Source: an uncultured Bacteroidales bacterium
Lineage (GTDB): Bacteria; Bacteroidota; Bacteroidia; Bacteroidales; Paludibacteraceae
DNA: 57,371 nt
Assembly (NCBI GenBank): GCA_946626605.1
Contig: CAMOUL010000010.1
Location: 1-57,371, forward strand
Direction: 5' to 3'
Shown here: positions 24,823-33,893 of the stretch, piece after piece
Numbering within the stretch: position 1 is the first letter of the stretch
Layout: each line of letters begins with the position of its first letter
Position numbers and translations under genes: made by a program
Notes under the pieces: generated by a model
The model's database searches: none
What the model saw: the letters and a program-made list of their open reading frames with translations, nothing else
Told to the model about the DNA's origin: nothing

Positions 24823-27768
24823 TTGGAAAGCAACTATACATCGTTGATGGAGAAGCGCGTGAAGCGAATTCTACTCGTGTGCAACAACTATGATAGCTTT
24901 GCACTCGAGGAGGATGGTCGTATAGACGTGCAAATCGCGCAGGAGTATGCGGAATTGAACCTCTCGAATCCGCCTTCTATCACCCGTGCGGAGACCACGA
25001 AAGAGGCCTTAGTAATCATTGAGGAACGCAAAGCGGCCCCTAAACTTCCCTTTGACCTCATTCTTACCATGTATAGCGTGGGGGAACTCGATGTGTTTGA
25101 CTTTGCCAAAGAGGCAAAAAACTTGATGCCGGAATGTCCGATCGTGCTGCTTTCCTCGTTCAGTAAAGAAATTTATAATCGTATCGAACAGCACGACCGC
25201 TCAGACATAGACTATTTCTTCAACTGGAATAACTCTACCGACCTCATCATCGCGATTATCAAACTGATTGAGGACCGTATGAACGCGCCGCACGATATCA
25301 TCGAAGAAGGAGTGCGGGCAATATTGCTGGTAGAGGACAGCGTCCGTTATTACTCAACCTACCTGCCGCTCCTTTACAAATTGGTGCTCCAACAGAACCA
25401 GATAGCGATTCGTGATGCCCTGAACGAGAAGCAGCAGTTACTTCGTAAAAGAGCGCGTCCAAAGGTACTTTTGGCTACTTGTTATGACGAAGCTCTCGAG
25501 ACCTATCGCCGTTATGAGAAGAATATCATAGGCGTCATTTCCGATATCGGTTTTGTCTTGCATAAAGGAGACCCGTCCAGCACGGAGAAATTAGACGCAG
25601 GTATCGATTTATGCCGATTAATTCGGCAAGAAAACCCGACGATGCCATTCTTGATGCAGAGTTCGCAAGAATCCATGCGCTCTATTGCCAAGCAACTGAA
25701 AGTGGGCTTTGTGGTCAAGACCTCGAAGACCCTCACGCAGGAATTGAGCGCATACATTGAGCGGGAGTTCGGCTTTGGTGATTTCGTGGCAATAGATCCC
25801 CGTTCTGGCAAAGAAATTGCGCGTGCAAGCGACTTAGAAGCCTTTGAACGCGTTATTTCTACCATTTCATCGGCTGCTTTCCGTCGGTTAAGTGATAACA
25901 ACTATTTATCGAAATGGCTCTTTGCACGTGGTCTGTTCGCAATAGGCAGACATGTGCAGAAACTGCAGATTCAGGACGAGACGGATATTGAAAATATCCG
26001 ACAAACTAACATACGCCTAATTCACGACTACCGTATCAACCAGGCTTTGGGTGTCGTAGCGCGCTATTCGCCCCAGACTTACAATGACACGATCTGGTTT
26101 GCCCGTTGTGGCGACGGAGCGATGGGAGGAAAGGGTAGAGGTCTCGCTTTCTTGAATCATACGTTGCAGAAACACGATTTGTACGACCACTGGCCGCAAT
26201 TGCGTGTATTAGTGCCGCGTACTATGGTCATAACGACTGAATATTTCGACCGTTTCATTCACGATAACGGCCTGCAATATGTGATTAATGCCGATCTCAC
26301 GGACGAAGAGATTCTCTCCGAGTTCGTTGCAGCGATGTTACCGGTAGACTTGCGCGAAGCCCTGCGTCATTTCATACAAGTGACGCAAAAACCGCTGGCT
26401 ATTCGTTCGTCCAGTAAACTGGAAGACAGTTATTACCAGCCTTTTGCAGGGGTGTACAGTACCTACATGATCCCGCACACCGAGAATGAAGACCAACAAT
26501 TGCGATTGCTCAGCAAAGCCATCAAATCGGTTTATGCCAGCGTTTATTTCGCCGCGGCACGTGGATATATCACGTCAACGGGAAATGTGATTAGCGAAGA
26601 GAAAATGGCCATCGTTCTGCAAGAAGTAAGCGGTGAAACCGAAGGAAACTACTATTTCCCGGTCATCTCAGGTGTCGCACGGAGTGTCAATTTCTATCCG
26701 GTGGGCAAAGAAAAACCTGAAGACGGTATTGTCAAACTCGCCTACGGATTAGGTAAAGTCGTTGTGGATGGAGAACAAGTGCTTCGTTTCTCACCAAAAT
26801 ATCCTAAGAACGTGCTCCAAACCTCTACGGTCGATTTGGCGATGCGCGAGACCCAGCAATCCATGCTGGCCTTATCGCTTAGTCCGGAGAAATTCAAGAC
26901 TTCTATAGACGATGCAGTCAACTTGGAACGATTCGCTATCCATGAGTGCGATCAGTTTGAGAGCTTAAAGATGATCGCTTCTACCTACGATCGCGAAAAC
27001 ATGCGCATCGTGGATTCCTGTTATCCCAACGGACCACGTATCGTCACTTTTGCACCGCAATTGAAGTTCAACACATTCCCCATAGCGGAAATCATCCGCA
27101 CTTTATTGGATGTCGCGCAGCAGGAGATCAAAACACCCGTGGAGATTGAGTTTGCTGTGAACTTGGAGAGCGACCCGCAGATCTTCCATGTGCTCCAGAT
27201 ACGTCCTATCTCAGCCGATAGCTTAACGGCGAAAGTGGATTGGAATACAGTCGATGAAACCGGAGCTTTTCTTAAATCCGGAAATGCCTTAGGAGTCGGA
27301 GACATTGAGGATGTACGCGATATCATCTATCTGCGCCGCGATACCTTCGATATTTTGCGTACGCGCGAAATGGCACAAACAATACGGCAGTGGAATAATG
27401 TTATGCGTCAGGAAGGACGCTCGTTCCTCCTCATCGGTTACGGCCGTTGGGGATCGCAGATACCTACACTCGGAGTCCCTGTGCAGTGGAGCGATATCAG
27501 CGAGGCTAAAGCCATTGCAGAGTGCAGTTTGGAGAACTTCAGAATAGAACCCTCGCAAGGAAGCCATTTCTTCCAAAACCTCACTTCCTTCAATGTCGGC
27601 TATATGAATATTGATCCCTGGGCTCGCATGGACGATCAATACGATGAATCCGTTTTAAATGCCCTGCCTGCCGTGGAAGAAACAGAACTCGTTCGACATG
27701 TCCGCTTGGAGAAGCCTCTCAAAATGGTGGTAGACGGTTTTGCGAACAAAGGTATCATAAAATTGTAG
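24823..27768 (+). CDS. Receiver-like / PEP-pyruvate-binding protein
   Basis: 981 aa. Residues about 8-160 form a receiver-like domain whose usual acceptor Asp position reads LILTMY, so it is probably degenerate. Residues about 165-310 form a second receiver with the full set: acidic LLVEDS, acceptor in GVISDIGF and Lys in VVKTS. From about 430 a PPDK N-terminal ATP-grasp domain follows (GDGAMGGKGRGLAFLN, RSSSKLEDSYYQPFAGVYSTY). The phosphohistidine and PEP-barrel domains of PEP synthase are absent. TTG 24823 is chosen because the YTSLMEKRV stretch before ATG 24847 looks like part of the family N terminus. A phosphorelay-linked role is inferred. Confidence 0.8.
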   Translation: MESNYTSLMEKRVKRILLVCNNYDSFALEEDGRIDVQIAQEYAELNLSNPPSITRAETTKEALVIIEERKAAPKLPFDLILTMYSVGELDVFDFAKEAKNLMPECPIVLLSSFSKEIYNRIEQHDRSDIDYFFNWNNSTDLIIAIIKLIEDRMNAPHDIIEEGVRAILLVEDSVRYYSTYLPLLYKLVLQQNQIAIRDALNEKQQLLRKRARPKVLLATCYDEALETYRRYEKNIIGVISDIGFVLHKGDPSSTEKLDAGIDLCRLIRQENPTMPFLMQSSQESMRSIAKQLKVGFVVKTSKTLTQELSAYIEREFGFGDFVAIDPRSGKEIARASDLEAFERVISTISSAAFRRLSDNNYLSKWLFARGLFAIGRHVQKLQIQDETDIENIRQTNIRLIHDYRINQALGVVARYSPQTYNDTIWFARCGDGAMGGKGRGLAFLNHTLQKHDLYDHWPQLRVLVPRTMVITTEYFDRFIHDNGLQYVINADLTDEEILSEFVAAMLPVDLREALRHFIQVTQKPLAIRSSSKLEDSYYQPFAGVYSTYMIPHTENEDQQLRLLSKAIKSVYASVYFAAARGYITSTGNVISEEKMAIVLQEVSGETEGNYYFPVISGVARSVNFYPVGKEKPEDGIVKLAYGLGKVVVDGEQVLRFSPKYPKNVLQTSTVDLAMRETQQSMLALSLSPEKFKTSIDDAVNLERFAIHECDQFESLKMIASTYDRENMRIVDSCYPNGPRIVTFAPQLKFNTFPIAEIIRTLLDVAQQEIKTPVEIEFAVNLESDPQIFHVLQIRPISADSLTAKVDWNTVDETGAFLKSGNALGVGDIEDVRDIIYLRRDTFDILRTREMAQTIRQWNNVMRQEGRSFLLIGYGRWGSQIPTLGVPVQWSDISEAKAIAECSLENFRIEPSQGSHFFQNLTSFNVGYMNIDPWARMDDQYDESVLNALPAVEETELVRHVRLEKPLKMVVDGFANKGIIKL

Positions 27769-27784
27769 AAAAAATCAATACTAT

Positions 27785-29497
27785 ATGACACTATTACTAC
27801 AGATTATTACACTCATCGGTTCCGTCGCGATGTTGATGTACGGAATGAAGGTAATGAGTGAAGGCCTGCAGAAAATGGCGGGTAGTAAACTGAGCAATGT
27901 GCTCGGCACAATGACTACCAATCGTTTCTCGGGCGTACTGACCGGTGCTGGAATTACCGCGGCTGTGCAGTCCTCTACGGCTACAACGGTCATGACGGTC
28001 AGCTTCGTTTCAGCGGGCATCCTTAGTCTTTCACAGGCTATCTCAGTTATTATGGGTGCCAACATCGGAACGACTCTCACAGCATGGATCATGGTGCTTG
28101 GAGGCGGTTCATTCGACATGAGATTGGTGGTATATGCTACTATCGTCTTAGCGGTAGCACTCATATACACCAAGAAAAATGCGAACTTAGGCGACTTCCT
28201 GATCGGTCTCTCCTTGATGCTCCTGGGCTTGACTACCTTGAAGATCAACGCCACTGAGATGAAGTTGGATGAGATAGATGCGGTACGGAATTTCTTTGAT
28301 GCCACATCCAGTTGGGGCTACGGCAGTTATTTCCTCTACCTCTTGGTCGGTGGTATATTGACCTTCGCTGTGCAGTCTTCAGCCGCGATCATGGCCATCA
28401 CAATGACCCTCTGTTCTGTAGGTGTTTTACCGATTGATATGGGTATTTCGCTCGTCTTGGGCGAGAATATCGGTACAACGATCACGTCCAATATTGTAGC
28501 CTTGTCGGCTTCTATCCAGGCAAGACGTGCTGCTATGGCGCACTTAGTATTTAACCTCTTCGGTGTGATCTGGGTACTTTGTATCTTCCGTCCGTTTGTA
28601 GGTCTTGTCTGCAAACTGTGGGCTGTACCTTTCGAAGCAGGCGTTCGTCCGGAAGAAGGTATCTCTCCGGAGAAACTGAGTGCTATATTGGCTACGTTCC
28701 ACACCTTATTTAATGTCATCAACACCTGTATCTTAATTGGTTTTGTGAAGTATCTGGAGAAACTGGTGATCTGGATCATTCCGTCCAAACCCGAACAGAA
28801 AGATACGGACAGCCAATTGCGTTTCATCTCCGGTGGTCTTATGTCCACATCTGAGTTGTCTATCTTGCAGGCTTGGAAAGAAGTACATGTGTTTGCCGTA
28901 CGTACCCAACGTATGTTAGGTATGATTCACGACTTGTATTATGAAACCGACTCAGCCCAGTTTACGAAGATATTCAGCCGCGTCGAGAAATACGAAGGTA
29001 TTTGCGATCGTATGGAGTATGAGATCGCGCAATACCTCAATAATGTAGCTGATGGTCGTCTGTCCGATCAGTCCAAACACGAGGTGCATAAAATGCTTCG
29101 TATTGTTTCGGAATTGGAATCGGTCGGAGACTCGAACTACAATCTGTCCCGTTTCATCCGTCATAAGCATGAGAATAATGTGAAGTATACGGAAGACCAG
29201 GATAAGAACGTTGAGATGATGATGTATCTCTTAAGTGGCGCAGAAGCCAAAATGGTAGAAGCCTTGGAGCATGTCAATATCTCCGAAGATGAATTCCATC
29301 AAATGACGAACATGGAGAACGAAATCAATAATTTCCGTGATGAACTCAAGATGAAGAACATGCAAGACATCACGGATAAGAAGTACGACTACTCGGTAGG
29401 TGTCAACTACATGGATATCGTTCTCGAATTGGAGAAAATGGGCGACTACATCATCAATGTGGAAGAGGCCATTTATGAGCATAAACATGATAAATAA
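27785..29497 (+). CDS. Na/Pi cotransporter family protein with PhoU-like tail
   Basis: 570 aa. The membrane half has the duplicated family motif: QSSTATTVMTVSFVSAG near residue 60 and QSSAAIMAITMTL near 200. The C-terminal 200 residues are helical and PhoU-like (HKMLRIVSELESVGDSNYNLSRFI...MDIVLELEKMGDYIINVEEAI). It probably imports phosphate with sodium, with regulation by the cytosolic tail (family inference). It starts 16 bp after the preceding gene. Confidence 0.9.
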   Translation: MTLLLQIITLIGSVAMLMYGMKVMSEGLQKMAGSKLSNVLGTMTTNRFSGVLTGAGITAAVQSSTATTVMTVSFVSAGILSLSQAISVIMGANIGTTLTAWIMVLGGGSFDMRLVVYATIVLAVALIYTKKNANLGDFLIGLSLMLLGLTTLKINATEMKLDEIDAVRNFFDATSSWGYGSYFLYLLVGGILTFAVQSSAAIMAITMTLCSVGVLPIDMGISLVLGENIGTTITSNIVALSASIQARRAAMAHLVFNLFGVIWVLCIFRPFVGLVCKLWAVPFEAGVRPEEGISPEKLSAILATFHTLFNVINTCILIGFVKYLEKLVIWIIPSKPEQKDTDSQLRFISGGLMSTSELSILQAWKEVHVFAVRTQRMLGMIHDLYYETDSAQFTKIFSRVEKYEGICDRMEYEIAQYLNNVADGRLSDQSKHEVHKMLRIVSELESVGDSNYNLSRFIRHKHENNVKYTEDQDKNVEMMMYLLSGAEAKMVEALEHVNISEDEFHQMTNMENEINNFRDELKMKNMQDITDKKYDYSVGVNYMDIVLELEKMGDYIINVEEAIYEHKHDK

Positions 29498-29515
29498 TAT
29501 TTAACATTTTGAAAT

Positions 29516-30202
29516 ATGAAAAATAATATTCTAGCAGGCGCTTGTATCGCCATTGGTTTGACCCTTGCCGGTCTGTTCATTTATCTGGGAATTAACAAGT
29601 TCGCTAACAAAGACCGCGCAGTAAGCGTCAAAGGTCTTAGCACACGCGAGGTAGAGGCGGATTATGCGGTTTGGCCGCTGTCCTATGCATGGAGCGGAAA
29701 TGATCTACCGGCTTTGTATACACAATTGGAGAATGTCACCGCACGCGTAAAGCAACATCTCCTGTCCTTAGGTTTTGAAGAGTCCGATATCCGCCAGGGT
29801 AGTGTGTCGGTAAGCAATAACTGGGATGGATACTATGGTACGCGTCCTGAGTTCAAGTATACCCTCAGCACTTCGCTCATCGTCTCTACCAACAAAGTGC
29901 AACTGGTAGTCGCTAGCCAAGGCAAAGAGTCTTCTTTGCTTAAAGAAGGCATCATTGTTACCACGGAGAAATGGAATCTGGATTATCAGTACAATGGACT
30001 GCCGGAGTTGAAACCGTCGATGATTGAAGAGGCTACCCAAAATGCACGTGCTGTAGCGCAGAAGTTCGCGGACGATGCACAATGCTCATTAGGCTCTATC
30101 CGTCGCGCTAGTCAGGGCCAGTTCTCCATTGAGTCGGATAATTATCAGCCTTGGGTAAAACACGTACGTGTAGTCACAACTGTAGATTATTTCTTGGAAT
30201 AA
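29516..30202 (+). CDS. SIMPL (DUF541) domain protein
   Basis: 228 aa with an N-terminal membrane anchor or signal (ILAGACIAIGLTLAGLFIYLGI). The SIMPL domain begins at DRAVSVKGLSTREVEADYAVW and continues through YTLSTSLIVSTNKVQLVVAS to QNARAVAQKFADDAQCSLGSIRRASQGQFSI. Members are periplasmic and oligomeric; the role is unclear. It follows the Na/Pi gene after 18 bp. Confidence 0.87.
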   Translation: MKNNILAGACIAIGLTLAGLFIYLGINKFANKDRAVSVKGLSTREVEADYAVWPLSYAWSGNDLPALYTQLENVTARVKQHLLSLGFEESDIRQGSVSVSNNWDGYYGTRPEFKYTLSTSLIVSTNKVQLVVASQGKESSLLKEGIIVTTEKWNLDYQYNGLPELKPSMIEEATQNARAVAQKFADDAQCSLGSIRRASQGQFSIESDNYQPWVKHVRVVTTVDYFLE

Positions 30203-30206
30203 GCAC

Positions 30207-30397
30207 ATGAAGAGCGGAGGCTTCTCATCGAAAGTAGGTCTTATCATTTCTTTGCGTCCTCTTGTTTGGCCTTCCTCTTATTATGACGGAGTTCCTCGTC
30301 GGTAAACGCTCTGGGAAAAGTGTATCTTGTTGCCCTGCGATGGTTGGTTCCGATAGCGATTATACTGATCTTCCTCAATAGCCTTGGGGTATTATAG
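30207..30397 (+). pseudogene. Remnant of a sodium:neurotransmitter symporter family gene
   Basis: Three pieces of an NSS/SNF transporter survive in three reading frames. From 30207, KSGGFSSKVGLII matches the N terminus before TM1. From about 30256, VLLFGLPLIMTEFLVGKRSGK matches the end of TM2 and its loop. From about 30320, VYLVALRWLVPIAIILIFLNSLGVL and a stop match the typical C-terminal helix. The sodium/substrate-binding TM1 segment (GSAVGLGNIWRFP in the family) and most helices are missing, so at least two internal deletions occurred. It has no chance of function. Confidence 0.8.
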
Positions 30398-30428
30398 ATA
30401 AGAAGCATTTAAGAATAAAAATAGATAT

Positions 30429-31469
30429 ATGTTAAAAGATTCAATTCAAAATTTATTAGGTCAAGTGCGTGAAATGAACGCAGCTAACGCGGAAGAGTTG
30501 GAAGCCCTGCGTATCAAATATCTCAGTAAGAAAGGTGAGATCACGACGCTTTTCAATGAGTTCCGTACGGTTCCTGCTGAGCAGAAACGTGAACTGGGTC
30601 AGTTATTGAACCAATTACGTCAAGAGACGGAAGGACGTATTAATGAGCTACGCGAGAAACTGGCCGAAAGCCAGGAAGCCAACGCAGAGAAACTCGACCT
30701 GACGCGTACACCCGATCCGATCGCGTTAGGTACACGTCATCCTTTGTCCTTGGTAAGAGAAGAGATTATCGATATCTTCTCTCGTATTGGTTTTACCGTA
30801 GCAGAAGGACCGGAAGTAGAGGACGATAAACACGTCTATGGCATGCTGAATTTCGCACCCGAACACCCGGCGAGAGACATGCAGGATACGTTCTTTATTG
30901 AGAAAGAGATTGGGGTACAAAAACCCACAGACGTGCTGCTGCGTTCTCACACCTCTTCCGTACAGACACGTGTGATGACGAGCCAAAAACCGCCGATTCG
31001 TGTGCTTTGTCCGGGTCGTGTGTATCGTAATGAAGCCATCTCTGCCCGTGCACACTGTTTCTTCCATCAGGTAGAAGGACTCTATATTGATAAGAATGTC
31101 AGCTTTGCTGACCTGCGCGAAGCCCTGCTGTATTTCAGTAAGGAGATGTTTGGACCGGAGACCAAGATTCGTCTACGTCCGTCCTATTTCCCCTTCACAG
31201 AACCCAGCGCTGAGATGGATATCAGTTGTAATATCTGTGGTGGTAAGGGCTGCTCGTTCTGTAAGAACACCGGTTGGGTGGAGATTCTTGGATGCGGAAT
31301 GGTGGACCCGAATGTGTTGGAATCTTGTGGTATAGATAGCAAAGAATATAGCGGATATGCCTTTGGAATGGGTGTGGAACGTATTACCAACCTCAAGTAC
31401 CGAGTAAAAGACCTCCGCTTGTTCTCTGAAAACGATGTCCGTTTCTTGAAACAGTTTGAGAGCTGTTAA
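30429..31469 (+). CDS. pheS: Phenylalanyl-tRNA synthetase alpha subunit
   Basis: 346 aa. Class II synthetase catalytic subunit with an N-terminal coiled coil and the signatures LRSHTSSVQTRVM, CPGRVYRNEAISARAH, FFHQVEGL, PSYFPFTEPSAEMDI and GMGVERITNLKY. A small Cys cluster CNICGGKGCSFCKNTGWVEILGCG replaces the shorter loop found in many PheS, as seen in several Bacteroidetes. pheT is not adjacent. It is convergent with fbp, overlapping by 4 bp. Confidence 0.96.
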   Translation: MLKDSIQNLLGQVREMNAANAEELEALRIKYLSKKGEITTLFNEFRTVPAEQKRELGQLLNQLRQETEGRINELREKLAESQEANAEKLDLTRTPDPIALGTRHPLSLVREEIIDIFSRIGFTVAEGPEVEDDKHVYGMLNFAPEHPARDMQDTFFIEKEIGVQKPTDVLLRSHTSSVQTRVMTSQKPPIRVLCPGRVYRNEAISARAHCFFHQVEGLYIDKNVSFADLREALLYFSKEMFGPETKIRLRPSYFPFTEPSAEMDISCNICGGKGCSFCKNTGWVEILGCGMVDPNVLESCGIDSKEYSGYAFGMGVERITNLKYRVKDLRLFSENDVRFLKQFESC

Positions 31470-33475
31470 GATAAACGCTCTCTTAATGTACCGGAACGGT
31501 ACGCTTGAAGGAGTTGTTCGAGACTGTTAATCTGCTCGAGCAACTCTTTTCCTTTATCCGTGTCTTTAATATGCATGCGTTGTCCGCTGAAGTCCTGCAA
31601 CAGGGTGCGGCTATGAATATCACTGCCGGATAAAATAGCCTGTTCCCGACTCTCAAACGACTCGTGCTCAACTAACTGAATACCATGACTGTTGTATATC
31701 AGCGTATAGCCGGCAATACCTGTTTTCTCTTGATAAGGCTTTGAGAAGCCTCCGTCAATTACAAATCGCTTGCCATTCGCGCGTATCGGAGTCTCTCCTT
31801 TTATAGTGCGCACGGGCACGTGACCGTTGATGATTCGTCCCGTTGTAGGATCTAAACCGAACTCTATCAAAATAGCTTCACATACCTTCTCGTCATCCGA
31901 TAAAGTGAAATAGGCTCCCTTTTTCTCCTCTTGCGGTGCCTTGTCTGCAATAAAGTAGCGTTCGAAGGTAGTCATCTTATCCTTGTTATACAGCGGCGAG
32001 AATTCTCCCTCCCAAAGATAAAGCAAATAGTCCAGCGCATTTTGCTTGGTTTGACCAACACCATAATAGGCCTGCCGAATAATCTCATCCGTGCGGTCCA
32101 TAAGCGCCTTGCCGGACACGCGTTTACCAAACACTTCCGCCTCGGAGAACGATCCGTCGGCATTTAATGGAATAGCCGCATGGTAGAGTAGGAAGCCGTT
32201 ACGAACCAAATAGAGTGATCCATGTTCATATAACAAGCGCAAATGACGCTGCATTTTCTCGCTCTTGCGGAAAGAACGCGCTAACTGCTTCATCAGATCC
32301 AACTCGTATTGACTCAACTCATACGGCTGTTCGGAATCTATAGTCGGTAGATTGGTATCCGTTAACGGATAGGTCTTGCCCTCTAACGTAATTGTACCTG
32401 CCTTGAAATCAATCTTATCCAACAGCGCACGGTGATTCATGTGCCATTCAGGATGACGAAGAACCGTTTGACCTTCTAACTTAAACTGGATGATCGATAT
32501 CGCTTTGTGCATCTTGGCCATCAGCTGTGCCGAACGGGTCAGACGCGGATTGTTCTCAAAATCTTTCGTCTGCCAGATTGTACACGGGTCATCCCCGTAC
32601 ACCGTCATCGCAAAGTTAGCTAATGGCAATAAGTTGATACCATAACCCTCTTCGAGGGTTTCAATATTGGCATAACGGATACTGACGCGCAGCACCGTAG
32701 CAATCAAAGCCCAGTTACCGGCCATCGCACCCATCCATTCGATATCGTGATTACCCCATTGGATATCGTAATCGCGCACCGTGGAGAGCACATCCAATAT
32801 CTTAGCTGCACCCGAACCTCTATCGAAGATATCGCCTACGATATGAAGCGTATCAATGGTCAGCGAGTGAATCAGGTAACTGATGACAATAATCAATTGA
32901 TCCGCACAGCCGGTCTCAATAATGGCATCAATGATCGCATTATAGTAGGTCTGTCTGTCTTTTTGCTCCAGACGTGACTCATGCAGCAACTCGCGGATGA
33001 TATATGCGTACTGAGGCAGCAGCAGTTTCTCCACTTTAGAGCGACTGTACTTGATCGTAACCGCGCGTGCAATATCTACTACCTGATGCAAGCGTGTACG
33101 ATACCAATCCTCCAGCGTCTTCAATTCGCAAATCTGTGAATTAAGACTGATAATACCATCTACTTGCTCGCCCGCATAAAAGCGTTTGATAATCTCTATG
33201 CGCTCATCCGGATAATAGATAAGCGCACAGAGAGCCCGTTTCTCTTCCTCCGCCATGGTGTCGCCATATACCTCGTCCACTTTCCTGCGTACTACTCCCG
33301 AGGCATTCTTAATCATATGAATGAAGGCCATCGATGCACCATGAAGGTCACTCACGAAATGTTCGGTACCTTTGGGCAAAGATAGAATAGCACGAAGATT
33401 GATTAACTCCGTGATAACAGCTTGCGCATTCGGGAATTTCTCGCTCAGTAGGCGAAGATAACGTTCGTCAGTCAT
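31466..33475 (-). CDS. fbp: Fructose-1,6-bisphosphatase class III
   Basis: 669 aa, the large firmicute/bacteroidete type with a calcineurin-like metallophosphatase core: SDLHGASMAF, VGDIFDRGSGAAK and WGNHDIEWMGAMAGN supply the metal ligands. Acts in gluconeogenesis, hydrolysing fructose-1,6-bisphosphate. The length is normal for the class. It overlaps the pheS 3' end by 4 bp. Confidence 0.95.
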   Translation of the reverse strand: MTDERYLRLLSEKFPNAQAVITELINLRAILSLPKGTEHFVSDLHGASMAFIHMIKNASGVVRRKVDEVYGDTMAEEEKRALCALIYYPDERIEIIKRFYAGEQVDGIISLNSQICELKTLEDWYRTRLHQVVDIARAVTIKYSRSKVEKLLLPQYAYIIRELLHESRLEQKDRQTYYNAIIDAIIETGCADQLIIVISYLIHSLTIDTLHIVGDIFDRGSGAAKILDVLSTVRDYDIQWGNHDIEWMGAMAGNWALIATVLRVSIRYANIETLEEGYGINLLPLANFAMTVYGDDPCTIWQTKDFENNPRLTRSAQLMAKMHKAISIIQFKLEGQTVLRHPEWHMNHRALLDKIDFKAGTITLEGKTYPLTDTNLPTIDSEQPYELSQYELDLMKQLARSFRKSEKMQRHLRLLYEHGSLYLVRNGFLLYHAAIPLNADGSFSEAEVFGKRVSGKALMDRTDEIIRQAYYGVGQTKQNALDYLLYLWEGEFSPLYNKDKMTTFERYFIADKAPQEEKKGAYFTLSDDEKVCEAILIEFGLDPTTGRIINGHVPVRTIKGETPIRANGKRFVIDGGFSKPYQEKTGIAGYTLIYNSHGIQLVEHESFESREQAILSGSDIHSRTLLQDFSGQRMHIKDTDKGKELLEQINSLEQLLQAYRSGTLRERLS

Positions 33476-33496
33476 AGGGCGGGGGAAAGAATGGTT

Positions 33497-33772
33497 TTAT
33501 CCGTTTTTACGACGTTCTAATTGAGTCTCAAGTGCATTCAGACACGCATCAATACCTTCTTCAAAGGTATCAGCCGTCTTCTCTGCAAATAAGCCTGCAA
33601 TACGAATCTTTACTTCTTTGTTCAGATTGGTCTGCGGCTTTACTACCGACATACGAATCTCTACTTTGTCATCGCCGTTGAGGTGACGCTCAAAACGATT
33701 CATTTTCTTCTCGATAAACTGCTCCAGTTTGTCTGCCATTTCGAAATTTACGGCATTAATGGTCAAGTTCAT
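33497..33772 (-). CDS. Ribosome hibernation factor, HPF/RaiA-type
   Basis: 91 aa, the short HPF/YfiA fold: MNLTINAVNFEMADKLEQFIEKKMNRFERHL, then VEIRMSVVKPQTNLNKEVKIRI and DTFEEGIDACLNALETQLERRK. It binds the 30S decoding region in stationary phase in relatives. It lacks the long-HPF C-terminal dimerisation domain. It is divergent from gcvP, sharing an interlocked promoter region. Confidence 0.88.
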   Translation of the reverse strand: MNLTINAVNFEMADKLEQFIEKKMNRFERHLNGDDKVEIRMSVVKPQTNLNKEVKIRIAGLFAEKTADTFEEGIDACLNALETQLERRKNG

Positions 33773-33808
33773 AGTACTTAAAATTTAATGGGTTATTGAA
33801 ATTTGTTG

Positions 33809-33840
33809 CAAAAATACAAAATAATTTTGATATATGCAAA
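33809..33840 (-). promoter_or_regulatory. Promoter for hibernation factor gene
   Basis: Minus strand TTTG (33840-33837), 20-bp spacer starting CATATATC, TATTTTTG (33816-33809). Its -33 segment overlaps that of the gcvP promoter. Confidence 0.72.
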
Positions 33841-33856
33841 AAAAAGTGTAACTTTG
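33826..33856 (+). promoter_or_regulatory. Promoter for gcvP
   Basis: TTTG 33826-33829, 19-bp spacer, TAACTTTG 33849-33856. The -33 region TTTGATATATGCAAA is shared, in opposite orientation, with the hibernation-factor promoter. Confidence 0.72.
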
Positions 33857-33893
33857 CAGCGATTTTTACGAAAATAATAAGAACTATCTGGAT

